A stretch of DNA of 64,000 nucleotides from Flaccisagitta enflata. Its lineage: Eukaryota; Chaetognatha; Sagittoidea; Aphragmophora. The first letter of the stretch is position 1, and each line of letters begins with the position of its first letter. The translations under genes were made by a program, and so were the position numbers. Below, in pieces: positions 23,753-37,497 of this stretch. The DNA lies in assembly GCA_965153355.1 (NCBI GenBank), contig OZ231126.1, positions 94,426,001 through 94,490,000 of the forward strand, in the 5' to 3' direction. Under the pieces are notes generated by a model that did not search any database, was not told the DNA's origin, and worked only from the letters and a program-made list of their open reading frames with translations.

Positions 23753-24122
23753 TTTTATACTTCAAAATATTCCAGAAAATTCTAGAAGGTCCCTTCAAAG
23801 TCTTATGATTGGCCAGTCTATTTTTAGCATCCAATCAAGATACAAAGAAATGATGCAATGCTCTAGAATGTTCCTGAATCTCAGAGGCACTCTGATTGGC
23901 CAGGCTATTATTATCATCCAATCAGGATTAAAAAAAGGTATGTTTCAATTTCAAATGAATGTTCTAGAATTTTCTCAATAATTCTATCTTTTCTAATTGG
24001 TCAGATCTTAGTCATCTCCAAAATGTGTCGTTCTCCAATTGGCCATGATACTCTTATCACCAAAGAATGCATACATGTGTCATTCTCTGATTGGTCGGTC
24101 TTGATTTTTGGTCTCTGATTGG
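23753..24122 (-). promoter_or_regulatory. Heat-shock-type promoter: TATA box, three HSE arrays, about eight CCAAT boxes
   Basis: On the minus strand a TATAAAA box (23,753-23,759) lies 10 bp from a perfect four-unit heat shock element TTCCAGAAAATTCTAGAA (23,770-23,787). A second array has GAATGTTCCTGAA (23,866-23,878), and a third is a perfect four-unit GAATGTTCTAGAATTTTC (23,957-23,974). CCAAT/ATTGG boxes occur at about 23,808, 23,831, 23,895, 23,918, 23,996, 24,035, 24,090 and 24,118. HSF binds alternating nGAAn units, and CCAAT boxes bind NF-Y. The predicted start site is near 23,725, transcribing toward the Helentron ORF about 1.1 kb away. No heat-shock protein ORF is present. The promoter could belong to a displaced host gene or serve the transposon. 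Confidence 0.75.
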
Positions 24123-24214
24123 TCAGTTGCATTGCTGTAGATAAACAAAAGAGCATCACGAATTCTTCCTCCATCTATGTTTTATTACATATAATACACT
24201 TAGTATACTTTCGA

Positions 24215-24365
<151 letters not shown>

Positions 24366-24650
24366 AGTCATCCAAATATGTCATTAACTGCACTAACTGA
24401 TCTAGCCACCGTGGTCTTACACTCTATTTGCTGCATATGCTTTCAACCAAAGATAACAACCAATGAATCCGGTTTCTAGATCACTTCAGAGATACAAATT
24501 TTTTTTTTTTTTTATAATTTGAAAAAAAAACTATCATTATTATAAAAATCAAATCCACAGTTTTTGTCAATATTTATCAATTTTTTTGTTTCTCATATGC
24601 AAAACACCTGCAATTCACATGTTTGGCGACAGCCACTGGTTTATTCATCT
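24366..24650. other. AT-rich intergenic sequence
   Basis: Nothing was recognised in this stretch. Confidence 0.5.
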
Positions 24651-24654
24651 TTTA

Positions 24655-25178
24655 CAGTCAGTGGACAAAACAAAATAGGTAGAGAGCTCACTCTGTTGGC
24701 TTTGATCTAACTAACTGTTATTAATCAGCAGGCTGTAAACAACAACTCGTTGTGAAAATTACAGCCCGCTATCATCTTACAAAGTCAGCAAAAATCCTTA
24801 AATAGAATAGAACGTGATTAGTATACTCATAATCCTGAGGAAATTCTGAGAACTTTGACATGTCACACTTAACACTTTTTATGAGAAATAATCTTTTAAC
24901 ATTGCATTATAACTTAATTAAACATTGATAAAAAAATTTTATCTTCATATAAAATTATATGTTGTGACATATCAAACTTGTAAAAAGTTCACTAGGATTT
25001 TGAATTTGCAGGTCTCATTCTATTTGGTGAAAGTTGGATTTTTGCAAACTTTGTACTATGACAGCCGGCTGTAATTTTTTCAACCAGTTGTTGTTTACAG
25101 CCTGCTGTTTGATAACAGTAAGTTGGATCAAAGCAAACAGAGTGAGCTCTCTACCTATTTTGTTTTGTCCACTGACTG
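24655..25178. mobile_element. Non-autonomous TIR element (MITE-like), TTTA target duplication
   Basis: Terminal inverted repeats of about 120 bp begin CAGTCAGTGGACAAAACAAA on the left (24,655) and its near-exact inverse on the right (ending 25,178). They differ at a few positions. The flanks are TTTA on both sides (24,651-24,654 and 25,179-25,182), a likely 4-bp target duplication. The AT-rich interior has no ORF. The superfamily is not assigned. Confidence 0.8.
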
Positions 25179-25224
25179 TTTAGAGCTTTTCAGAGCTGGG
25201 TTTTAAAACTTTAAATGATAACCC

Positions 25225-25510
25225 AAAAAAATGCATATTGAGGGGGCCCCGTGCCCCTAGCTAAGCTTAGGGCCCCGCGCCTTGTTGATCCGGCTCAGGC
25301 TTTCATCAGTGCTTGAATACACAACTAGCAAAAAATGTTACTTTGATACATAAACTCTTATTTTTCTGATATTTCAAATAGCATTCATTGCAAATGACAT
25401 AGGATAAGAGACCACTCAACAATTCAAAAGGGAGCACTAATTGAATGGGAAAATGACAATGCCTTACTTCAATTTCAAAAGCGCCCGGGGCGCTAATTAG
25501 AAAAAATACA
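25225..25510. repeat. Dispersed repeats shared with 12.4 kb and 52.9 kb
   Basis: GGGGGCCCCGTGCCCCTAG through GCCGGATCAACAAGG (minus-strand reading) matches the block at about 12,430-12,520 in inverted form. GCGCCCGGGGCGCTAATTAG at 25,481-25,500 matches GCGCCCCGGGCGCTAATTAG at about 52,940-52,960. Confidence 0.6.
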
Positions 25511-25639
25511 TTGTAATGCCGTCATTGTGTTTATTTTTGTCAATGTTTATATACCACTACAGCCATGTTTATATAGATTCAGAGTATGTGCTTTCAAATA
25601 GTTGTGGAAGGCGCCAAAAATATAAGATTCTGTTTCAGA

Positions 25640-25815
25640 TGCGTCCTCGCATCTCTATAAGAGGGTGTGTCCGCCTAAAGGAAGGTCCAAAGGAGGGTCC
25701 GTAATGCGAAAATTTCTTCACATGACTGTGAGCTTCTTCTGATTTCTTCAGCTCATTTCTTGTATTAGCTCATATCGGAAGAGGACGCATTGATTGGACA
25801 TCTCTTGGCCTTGTT
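25640..25815 (-). mobile_element. Diverged HINE-like element
   Basis: The motif CTCTATAAGAGGGTGTGTCC at one side and GGCCTTGTTTTT at the other match the CTATAAGAGGCTTTGTCC and leader ends of type B copies. The GACC array is reduced to GGTCC repeats, and the terminal palindrome is not intact. Confidence 0.45.
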
Positions 25816-26081
25816 TTTCCTTACATGGGTTACAATTCTGCTCCTTTCCATGGTGTTCCGGTTCCAAATCGCTCATCATACTAAACAGGTGGTTGACCCT
25901 TTACCTGGCCCACTTTTGTACGTGAAAGATTCTTTGCTTCATTTGAACATGAAGAGATAACTAAAAGTAAAACCTTTGCATGTTGTTGATCGTTTTTTTT
26001 TTTTCGGCGCGAGGTGGATTTGTTATACCGAGGCAATCGTGAATTTTGGCAGTAAAAGGATAACATTAAGCATGAATGCGG

Positions 26082-26276
26082 TTTTTAGTCGCGTGCTACG
26101 CGACTCTACACCCCGCTTTGTCGGTCCGTCCGTCTGTCCGTCGGTCTGTCTGTCTGTCCGTCCGTCTGTCCAGTCTATGGTCTCACTGCTCCTGCCCAAG
26201 TGATCAAGTGACCGAAAAATACGGCCCCTGCCCACCCGCACGCGACTGGGGTAACCGTGTTTCCGGCCTTGTTTTT
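26082..26276 (-). mobile_element. HINE-like element, type A, complete
   Basis: Read from the right, the leader ends in CCGG..CACGG, followed by AGTCGCGTGCGGGTGGGCAG, a GGCAGGAGCAGTGAG block, a GACG/GACA tetranucleotide array, AAAGCGGGGTGTAGAG and the palindrome AGTCGCGTAGCACGCGACT with an A-run. The length is about 195 bp and there is no coding capacity. The 5' AGTCGCGTGC pairs with the 3' GCACGCGACT. Confidence 0.85.
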
Positions 26277-26358
26277 CATAAAACGCTATTGATTTAGTAA
26301 AGGTCATAGGCAGATAGGACAGTGGTGACTTCGTTTCATCACCCTCTTGACAAAAAAC

Positions 26359-26551
26359 TTTTTAGTCGCGTGCATGCAACTCTACACCCCGCTATGTCCG
26401 TCCATCTGTTGGTCTGTCGGACTGTCACATTTATGCGTTTTTTATCAATTTTATTTCTTTAAGTCATTTGTATACTAAGTCATTCTAAGTCATTCTAAGT
26501 CAGATATTTTAAAAATCTCGCACGTGACTTATAGGCGTGTTGGGTTTTTTT
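26359..26551 (-). mobile_element. HINE-like element, type D
   Basis: The 3' palindrome region (plus reading TTTTTAGTCGCGTGCATGC) is followed by CTACACCCCGCTATGTCC, a short GTCC/GTCG array and a tract of TAAGTCATTC repeats. A 5' motif read as AGTCACGTGCGAG lies near the far end. The same layout recurs at 43,952-44,195 and 44,281-44,474. Confidence 0.7.
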
Positions 26552-27005
26552 TCAAACTTTTGTTGGGTCATGTCAATCGTACAGAGCTATTTCACTCTCT
26601 TTTTAGTGCACTTTTGCACGAAGCGGAGAGACTTCAACTTATCCATATATCATTATCATTTTTTTTCTTTGTCAAAGCTCAGATGCCAGTAACAGGACGT
26701 TCATGATCTGTTCATGGTTTGTTCTACTCAAATATTTCTTTCAAAATTCTCGTCAAAGTAAACAAATAGTAAGAGTTGCACGCGACTAAAAACATTCATT
26801 CAAATTAAATCCTGTGTTACAAAAGGTTCAAAGGAACAAGGTCACTTCCGCAGCCATCGTCCAAAAATGATTGTGTAGCTAACGATAGAAATCATTATTG
26901 GCAGAATCATGAAAAAAAAGATGTCTGAAACGCACCATAAATACTTTTTTTTCTTATAATCTTAGTTTGGCGCCCCGTCCATCAGAAAAAGGGACATATA
27001 AAACG

Positions 27006-27056
<51 letters not shown>

Positions 27057-27206
27057 GTGAAAGACCGTGTCTGTTTTATCTTTCCTTCAATGTTTATTGA
27101 CAAGAAACTGATAAGTAAAAACGATTTATTTTATTTGCAGCTGTAGTTGCAGAAAAAGAGGGAAATATCACTTTCGTTGCGTGTTATACCGTGAAAAATA
27201 GATGCA
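26552..27206. other. Intergenic DNA with a short (GA)n tract
   Basis: (GA)n lies at 27,009-27,053. The motif CACGCGACTAAAAA at about 26,778-26,791 is an isolated plus-strand HINE-like 3' end without a recognisable remainder. Confidence 0.6.
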
Positions 27207-27467
27207 TTTTTAGTCGCGTGCTACGCGACTCTTTAAGCCACTTTTTGGTCTGTCCGTCGGTCTGTTGGTCCGTTACAAAACACTTTAAACTTTAAAGGCA
27301 ATATTTTGCATTTTTAGCATTTTTGAACACTAGAGAAGATACTTGGAGGTGATGACCTTTAATTCAAACGTCGTTTTGAAACTTTTAGTCTGTCTGTCTT
27401 CCTCTTTGTCTTTTTGACTTATTCTGAAAATGCTGACGCACGCGTCTTAGGTCTAATGACCTTGTTT
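27207..27467 (-). mobile_element. HINE-like element, type E
   Basis: The 3' palindrome AGTCGCGTAGCACGCGACT lies at the left end with a short GTCC/GGTC array. The 5' end (right side) reads AAGGTCATTAGACCTAAGAC on the minus strand and continues CGCGTGCGTC. The same ends occur at 45,099-45,366, so both are copies of one subtype. Confidence 0.7.
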
Positions 27468-27509
27468 CACTTGGAATTCTCTGTCTTGATCTGTCTCCGT
27501 ATGTCTTTG

Positions 27510-27513
<4 letters not shown>

Positions 27514-27602
<89 letters not shown>
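27514..27602. repeat. (TC)n microsatellite
   Basis: Pure TC of about 90 bp. Confidence 0.98.
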
Positions 27603-27604
<2 letters not shown>

Positions 27605-27923
27605 TTCTCTCTCTTTCTTTCATGTCTTGCCAAAAATGTTTCTGTTTCCGGTATCTCAATTGGCTTATTTGATAAATGTTTTGACTGAGGAAAGCAAAAA
27701 AAGAAAAAAAATGCTTCCCAAGGAAAAGTAGGAAATTAAGAAAAGTGAATGAAATGTCTTTTTTTTTTAGACTTTTTTCCCTCTCGTGGAGAGATGAGGA
27801 ACTTTGCGATGATTGATAGCCGCCAAAAAACGCAATTTGCCAAACCTCAATTTTTCATACTCAAATTAAGTTTTAATTTTTCAATGTCAAAATTCTGTAT
27901 GTTTTGTGCTTTGGCTCGTTTAT
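27603..27923. other. Intergenic sequence, nothing recognised
   Basis: No repeat family ends or coding signal were seen. Confidence 0.5.
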
Positions 27924-28726
<803 letters not shown>

Positions 28727-28898
28727 GCCGTGGTAATCCTTAAAAACCAAAAACACAAATGAACACGCAAAATTCTAAAGTACATTCAAGAAAAGGCACA
28801 CACGCGAGTGCGCACATATAAGCGAAAGGCAAATACCAAATAGCCAGGAACCTTACATTAATCTTTTTGCAGGACATTTACGTTTCCCCTCACTTATG

Positions 28899-29113
<215 letters not shown>

Positions 29114-29306
29114 TGCTTTCGCGCCTTGTGCACGGCCACCATGGTGCAAACAGCTCCGCGTTAAATTTTATCCCTTGAATAAAAATGGCATTTTCGATTA
29201 AAAAAGAGCAAGAAAAAAAGAGAGAGAAAAAAAGGTAAGAAGAGGAGAGAGAGAGAGGAAGAGAAAATGAGAAAGAGAAAGACATACAGACAAACAGTTT
29301 GATAGA

Positions 29307-29307
29307 A

Positions 29308-29368
<61 letters not shown>

Positions 29369-29426
29369 GGCAGACAGACAGATAGACAGACAGACAGAAA
29401 GACAAACAGACAGACAGACAGACAGA
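29307..29426. repeat. (GACA)n microsatellite
   Basis: ACAG tetranucleotide repeat with a few substitutions. Confidence 0.95.
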
Positions 29427-30302
29427 CCAAGAGAAAACGCCAAGACCCTAAGCGAGGCAACCCGATAAAAAAGACACTGTCCCATCTAAATTGACAGACG
29501 CACGGATAGACACTCTGATAGATGGCAGTACATTTTGCGACGCTGCACCAGGGCCCCCTGGCGTTTTGTGCTCTGTACTATTTTTAGCTGTTATGTACAA
29601 AATTTGAATGGATTGGCAAATTAAGAAATATAGGAGTTGTTGAGAAAGACGAAGATATATAGAAAAACACAAATGTGAAATGATGATGACTTCGTTTTAA
29701 GGGTTCATCTCTATCCAGAGTGAGAGTGCTTAAACGCTAACCAGAGTGAAAGTGAAGGATATCGAGACATGTTAAAAACTGTTTGTAAAATTTGGGTAAA
29801 AATCTGAAAAAAAAAATAAGATAGATGAACATAAAGTGAAAAGAATGATGTAAAAAAGAATGAAAAAAACGAGGTTGTGTGAATGGCAAAATCACAGGAT
29901 GAAATCGAGCTATAAAATAAATATTTACAAAATCCTTTGTAGTACTTAAAACAATTCTTGGCTTATATTGCAATTTATGATTATGCAGTTTACGTGTCTT
30001 TCTGTCACTCTTTCTCAGTGGTATCTTCTTTACATTGGCCTTATATGAATATGCTTGCAGAAACAACATTGACAGATAAATTAAGAAATGAAAAAAGATG
30101 AGCCAAGGAAGAAAAAAATAAAGAAACTGAGAGCAATAAACGAAGGGAAAAAAAATGAAAAAAGACACAATTGGAAGCCATTTGGATCGGCAGCCAATTT
30201 TTTTACATTTTTTTACCTGAAATCAACTTGTGGGAAAGATTATTTTCTGCTTTAATTCATATGGAGTTAAAAAACATTGTCTAGCTGAATGTTGTGGCAT
30301 TC
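29427..30302. other. AT-rich intergenic sequence
   Basis: Nothing was recognised. The minus-strand open frame at 29,737-30,168 is Phe-rich low complexity. Confidence 0.5.
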
Positions 30303-30440
30303 TTTTTAGTCGTGGACATGCGACTCTAGAACTTGTCATGTTGGTCCGTCCTAAATTTTTTTGAATTGCGAGCGGTTTTTGTCTTACGGCTCCTGCCCAA
30401 CTATCCGCAACTGACTGGCCACGTAACCATCCTTGTTTTT
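30303..30440 (-). mobile_element. HINE-like element, short type
   Basis: Plus reading: TTTTTAGTCGTGGACATGCG ACT at the left, GTTGGTCCGTCC as a remnant array, GAATTGCGAGCGGTTTT, CTCCTGCCCAACTATCCGCAAC, and CCTTGTTTTT at the right. 52,494-52,648 has the same internal order, so the two form a subtype that nearly lost the tetranucleotide array. Confidence 0.65.
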
Positions 30441-30776
30441 TAATCAACAAAATTGTTACCATTTTGTGAACAATCCGGGCTTTCAATTCTTATGAAAAAA
30501 AGAAAAGAGAAGGTTTTTTTTTCGAGGAGATCAAAATTTGGGTGTCTCGAGTGATGCCTTTGAAAGAAGTTCAAACAAAAGAAAAACTGATAATCCGTTC
30601 TTCATACTTCCACCTTCTTTTCTCGCGCTTCGCTTAAGACTTTATATAAATATCAATATATGACAAAAAACGCCGGAAAAGTGTGTAAAAAGAGAAAGAG
30701 AAACAGCGGGACAGAGAGAGAAAAGAAAAGATGATCTGGACCGAGAGAAAAAGGAGATAGAAACAAAGAAGATGAA

Positions 30777-30777
30777 A

Positions 30778-30832
<55 letters not shown>

Positions 30833-30833
30833 T

Positions 30834-30900
<67 letters not shown>

Positions 30901-31140
30901 TAAGAAAGAAAGAAAGAAAGAAAAAGAAGAAAAGATGGTCGGGACCAAAATAAAAAGTAGATAAAAGCAAAGAAGATGGAAAAGAAAGGAAAAAAGAAAG
31001 AAAGAAAGAAAGAAAGAAAGAAATTAAGAAATTAAGAAATTAAGAAATTAAGAAATTAAGAAATTAAGAAATTAAGAAATTTAGAAATTAAGAAATTAAG
31101 AAATTAAGAAATTAAGAAATTAAGAAAGAAAGAAAGAAGA
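30777..31140. repeat. (AAAG)n and (AAGAAATT)n arrays
   Basis: AAAG repeats (30,777-30,925 and about 30,990-31,022) are followed by an 8-bp unit AAGAAATT from 31,021 to about 31,125. GATGATCTGGACC and GATGGTCGGGACC spacer motifs recur beside each array, hinting at a larger duplicated unit. Confidence 0.9.
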
Positions 31141-31214
31141 AAAGATGATCGGGACTAAAAGAAAAAGAAGATAAGGGCAAAGAAGATGGAGAAGAAAGAG
31201 AGAAATAATGCAAA

Positions 31215-31382
<168 letters not shown>

Positions 31383-31477
31383 AAATAGATTCAATGTGAG
31401 CAAAGAAACAAATGAAGATACAAAAAAAAAAAAAGCGGAGAAATCAAGTAGTTAGTAAAGGTAAGAAACGTGCATTA

Positions 31478-31634
31478 GAACACGCGGATACACGACCACC
31501 AGTTGCGGACGGGTGGGCAGGGGCGGAAATGCGCGTTTTCCCACTTTTTGACTCGTGCTGACGGACCAACCGATCAACGGACCGACGGAAGGACGGACAA
31601 AGCCTCTTATAGAGTTGCGTGTCCGCAAAAAAAA
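31478..31634 (+). mobile_element. HINE-like element, type B, truncated 3' end
   Basis: CACGCGGATACACGACCACC leads to AGTTGCGGACGGGTGGGCAG, then CGTTTTCCCACTTTTTGACTC, a GACC/GACG array and AAAGCCTCTTATAGAGTTGC. The palindrome stops after GTCCGC and runs into As, so the final CAACT is missing. Confidence 0.75.
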
Positions 31635-31789
31635 TTGGGAGTTTCGTAGAAAGAAAAAAATAAAGAGCTCAAGAGACACGAGACAGACGACAAGATAAAT
31701 TCAAAATAAACACAACTAACACAAGAAAACGCGAAACCGGGAAAGAGAAAAACAAACCCTAACGGACGACGATGCGTGCCTAATTAAGA

Positions 31790-32020
31790 AAACAAATGAA
31801 GTGGGGTCACAATATTGTTGCAGACCGGTGGGCAGGGGTGTACGACCCCCATCTACACCCTCGCCCACCCCAAACGCGCTCAGGCTTACAGATGATCACA
31901 ATGGCAGCATCAAAATTGCCCGTTTTCGCACTTTTCAACTCAATCACCATGTCGGACCGACGCGACGGACTTACGGACGGACAACGCCTCTTATAGAGTT
32001 GCGTGTCCGCAACTAAAAAC
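31790..32020 (+). mobile_element. HINE-like element, type B2, complete
   Basis: GTGGGGTCACAATATTGTTG starts the element, then CGGTGGGCAGGGGTG, CGCACTTTTCAACTC, a short GGAC array, CTCTTATAGAG and the palindrome AGTTGCGTGTCCGCAACT with an A-run. The length is about 230 bp. The same leader (GACGCGGGGTCACAATAT) occurs at 46,269 and 47,571. Confidence 0.82.
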
Positions 32021-32476
32021 CAACCCAATCCGGCAACGATGCGTCCTCAACAAACAGCTACATTTAAAAAAAAAACACAACAAACACACGAGACCGGGAA
32101 AGAGAAAAAAACAGACATGTGTACAGACTAAGGAACCTATGGTGACTGAGTAACAGACCAACCGATCAACGGATCCGATCAAGCGGATTTTGTACACAAC
32201 AACAACGAAAAATGTCTAAATCGCTGCAAATGTTTCTTTTTATTTTGAATAATGAATAATCATAGCTTTAGAGACGATAACTGAAGAAAGTGTATGTTAG
32301 ATAAGTCACCGACTGCAGCATGTTAATGACTAAAGCAATGATTCAAAATGCTAAATAGTCGCGTGGACGCAAATCCATTGGACCATTCGTTGGCGACATT
32401 GAAATTGTCGTAGTTGTGATACTTTTTTTCTCTGGTGAGCCATTTTCGTGGCTCACGGTAGAGGACCAACAACCAA

Positions 32477-32498
32477 ACAGACAGACAGACAGACAAGG

Positions 32499-32529
<31 letters not shown>

Positions 32530-32581
32530 AAAACAGATAGTCAGACAAACCGACAGACTGACAGACAGACAAACAGACAGA

Positions 32582-32641
<60 letters not shown>

Positions 32642-32675
32642 GGACGGACAATCACACTAACCGACCGACAGACAA

Positions 32676-32730
<55 letters not shown>

Positions 32731-32732
32731 GG
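32477..32732. repeat. (GACA)n microsatellite with GACG/GACC patches
   Basis: ACAG repeats are broken by ACGGACGGAC and CCGACCGAC near 32,640-32,670. The isolated TAGTCGCGTGGACGC at 32,357 beside the array suggests it began as a HINE array. Confidence 0.85.
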
Positions 32733-33430
<698 letters not shown>

Positions 33431-33676
33431 GAGTAAATTTAGATGAAATTTTCTCTCTATTTTAATTAAAGGGTTAAAACTCGTCCCAGAATTGGGTGTT
33501 TACATCTCAGCCACGACCAACAATAAAAGCCGTAACTATTTAACAACGTTTAAAGTTTTACTTTGAAAATCTCATAAATCTTTGAGGCTGACGTTTTTTG
33601 GATCTTGCACCCAACGCCAAATTCATAATCAAATTTTGAAATGTTTTTTTTTTCAAACCAGTGAGCGTTAAAAACC

Positions 33677-33931
33677 AACAAGGCCGAATACACGGCCAAT
33701 GAGTAGTCGTTTTCGGATGGGCAGGGGCAGTAATGTGGAAAGGTATGGGCAGTTATATGGTTGGGCAAGGCCAGTATGTGGCTGGGCTGAGGCTATCATT
33801 TGGCTGGGCATGGGCCGTAATGCTCAGAAATCATTATTTCAGCTGATTTCGCGTCATCCAAAATTTCGCGCCACCAACCCTCCATTGTACGGACACGCCC
33901 TCTTATACAGTCGCTTAGTAGCGATTAAAAA
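33677..33931 (+). mobile_element. HINE-like element, diverged complete copy
   Basis: AACAAGGCCGAATACACGGCC is followed by AGTCGTTTTCGGATGGGCAG, then tandem variants of GGGCAGTAATGTGG/GGGCCGTAATGC, GGACACGCCCTCTTATACAG and a weak palindrome AGTCGCTTAGTAGCGATT with an A-run. The centre holds a GGCTGGGC repeat instead of the tetranucleotide array. Confidence 0.7.
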
Positions 33932-34282
33932 CGCTTTCTGGTTGAGCGAAGAAGGAAAGCAAATCCTTTTTTAAAGCGCTTATTGTTTGTACCACAAGAA
34001 TGAACCCAGCGGATTGAATTATAATCATCCGTATTAATGAACCAAGCAGATTGATTTACTGACATAATTCATTCAACATTACACTTTCTTTTTTAATAAG
34101 AACATCATTTTTTTTCTGAAGCCTTCAAAAGAGATAGAGATAGCTACTAGTAAAATAACTACAACGTTCTTAATTTTTGAGCATTTTTAAGGCTTGATGT
34201 TCTTATAAACTAGGTTCTTATAAAAAATCAAAAGTCTACTTCGATGTAAGACGATGGTTACAAAAAGTGATGTTGAAACCAC
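33932..34282. other. AT-rich intergenic sequence
   Basis: Nothing was recognised in this stretch. Confidence 0.5.
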
Positions 34283-34420
34283 TTTTTATTCGCGTGCACG
34301 CGACTCTGCAACCCGTTTTGTCCGTCCATCCATTCGTCTGTCGGTCCGTCCGTCAGTCCATCCGTCTGTCCATCCATCCATCCGTCCGTCGGTCCTTCCG
34401 TAAGCCCATCTGTTAAACTT
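34283..34420 (-). mobile_element. HINE-like 3' end with GTCC/GTCG/ATCC array
   Basis: Plus reading: TTTTTATTCGCGTGCACGCG ACTC, then CTGCAACCCGTTTTGTCC and about 90 bp of CCGT/CCAT tetranucleotides. No leader follows, so this is a 3' fragment. Confidence 0.7.
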
Positions 34421-35046
34421 AGGATACACCCACAATACTAACAGTAACCATACCAGAAGAAATACGGAATCAGCTTCGATGCAATCATCAACCGTCTTGA
34501 GCACGCCTGCTAGATAACATCGAAAAAGTCGTTAATGAATTAAACAGCCCTCATATTCATCAAAAGTATGTGCATGATCATTTGTACATCATCGATTCGG
34601 TTTGTTTTTTGTTTTTTTTTTTTCATTCGAAATCCTTAGCAGAATCACTCGTGTATTAATAACACAAATCACAACCTCCATCACGAGTTCAGAGTGGCAA
34701 TCAAGGCGATGAAACATGAGCCTGAGAGGCGCGGTCTAACGCGGTCTAACGCGGTCTTACGCGGTCTTACGCGGTCGAGCCGGTACACTACATTTATCGC
34801 CTAAGTCGATGCAATTTGTTCCAAAGTGACTTGGTAAAGACGTCATCAAGCCAAGGTCAAGGCCAAAGCCAGCCAAAGAGGAAAAGCGAAAGAGAGAGAA
34901 AGAAAGGATCGTTAAATTTCTGTGGTATTTCACGTTGTGGAGCAACTAGGCCCTGATCACGCATGACAGCGTGAAAACTATGGCCTCGTTACAATTAACT
35001 GTATACTTATATATTTTAGGGCTGGCCTGGGATATAGCAGAGAGAA
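34421..35046. other. Intergenic sequence with a short 11-bp repeat
   Basis: The unit ACGCGGTCTA/T is repeated about four times at 34,737-34,775. Nothing else was recognised. Confidence 0.55.
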
Positions 35047-35173
35047 AAACAAGGCCAAGTAGGCCAATAGGTGCGACGTATGGATCATCGAACGAATGCG
35101 TTACCGACCGACCAACCGACAGACAAACATACACAGCCAGTTATACTTAAAGAGGTGCTTTGTCCCACCTAAA
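35047..35173 (+). mobile_element. HINE-like element, type F
   Basis: AACAAGGCCAAGTAGGCCAA, then AGGTGCGACGTATGGATC, a CCGACCGACC array, and a 3' hairpin AGGTGCTTTGTCCCACCT followed by AAA. The element is about 127 bp. The 5' motif GGTGCGAC is the inverse of the 3' hairpin arm found in the sister copy at 57,091. Confidence 0.75.
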
Positions 35174-35305
<132 letters not shown>

Positions 35306-35608
35306 TTCACTTAGCGTCTTCATTGGCAAATCTAGGTTAAATGATACGAACCAGGAATTTATAAAACTGATGAAAGGGACCTTGCATTTCAACAAGCATA
35401 CCCGATAGTAATTGTGTATTTTTTTCCGAGTTTTATTCAAAAGACCTAATCCTTTGCAACTCTAGTTTTACTCAAAAGGTCTAATCTTAAGCAACTTTTT
35501 CCCATTTGCAGAGAATTATGAATTGCCATTTACCCAGGCTTGGGTTAGTATAAGTTCTTTTTTCCCAAAATGGTGGTTTCTCCTCGATCCTTGTCTCCGG
35601 AAATAACA

Positions 35609-36246
<638 letters not shown>

Positions 36247-36879
36247 ATCTTTTTCAGTTCTTATCTCTCTCCACTCTTCTATTTCCTCCATCTTTTATCT
36301 CTCTTTTTTTTTTACCACCTTACCGAGTTTATCCTCACAAATAGGGCCGATCCGATCGGCAAAAGAAGTCGCTGGGATAAAACTTCCATTTGCATATTTT
36401 GGGGGGAAACATTTATCTCAATCTTAGTTTGCCTCTTTTGAAATTCTCTCGCAGTAAACTAAAGAAAAGGGAAAAGATGAGAAAAATAGTGCCGGAGACA
36501 ATGGAGGCATGGGTGGGGGGAAGGGGGTAAGTGAGGGTGAAGGCGAGCAGGAGGGGTAAAAGGACAAAGGGGTCCTACGAGATACAGTAAGTAATTAGTT
36601 GATACATTCATGGAGCGATCCTATGGATTGACTGAGTACGAATTCGGAGAGGTTTCGATGTGGTAAAACCCCCCTATAGCGGATAGCAAGGGATCAACAA
36701 ATTTTATCGGTTACAGGTGGATTTATGTTATTGTTCATATAAGACATTAAAAGAAAAAACATGAAGGGGCCAAGCGAGAGCTGCCTATATTGATAATAGA
36801 TAGAAAATTGCCGGTACCTTGTCTTGAGATCTGGTACTGCGGGATGCAACAGTTCATCTTAGCACCTCATTTCTTCCAC
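36247..36879. other. Intergenic sequence, nothing recognised
   Basis: G-rich patches (36,510-36,570) occur, with no element ends or coding signals. Confidence 0.5.
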
Positions 36880-37380
36880 TTTTTGGGCAGCGGCCGCAAA
36901 GGGCCGATGTCCTGTAGGACACAGGGGCAAAAATTACATAAATCCTTCCATCCGTCCGTCCGTCTGTCCATACGTCCCCCTCCCCAAAGCTTCTCATTGA
37001 ATAACATGGAGAATTGACAAAATGCAAATTTTTCATTGAAAAACATGGAAAATTGACAAAAAAAAACAAAAACCATGTGAAGTTCAAATTGGATAACTTA
37101 GCAAATTGACACATGAATGATAAAATTATGAAATTCCTATTGAATAACATAAAAAATTGACAAGAAATCAAGTAAATGCTAAACTCCCATTGAATATCAT
37201 AGAAAATTGCTCAAAAGGCCCCAAATTTGCACTTCAAGGACAGAAGGACGTAGATAATTTTTGCCCCTGTGTTTTACAGGACATTGGCCCTTTGGCGCCG
37301 CTGCCCTGCTCTCACCCCACTTCTTCAGCTAACTACTCCAAGCAGGGCACTGGGTACCGCTGACCATGTGTGATCCTTAG
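36880..37380 (-). mobile_element. Family C element with 28-40 bp AT-rich repeats
   Basis: The left end is TTTTTGGGCAGCGGCCGC, then GGCCGATGTCCTGTAGGACA and CAGGGGCAAAA. The inner inverse GCCCCTGTGTTTTACAGGAC with GGCGCCGCTGCCCTG lies at 37,262-37,313. GCACTGGGTACCGCTGACCA is the outer 5' leader. Between the inverted arms are a short CCGT array and an ATTGAAAAACATGGAAAATT-type minisatellite. Confidence 0.82.
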
Positions 37381-37497
37381 ATGACAAGTTCCCACTCCCC
37401 AGGGCGTTCTTTCTCACTCCCCCGGCCCCCACTCCCACTCCCCAGAGTCTCCTTACCCAATCCCCGGGGCCCCTTTATCACTCCCTGGGGGGGGATC
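37381..37497. repeat. GC-rich CCCAATCCCCGGGGCC repeat
   Basis: Degenerate units such as CTTACCCAATCCCCGGGGCC also fill 38,998-39,432. Confidence 0.7.
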
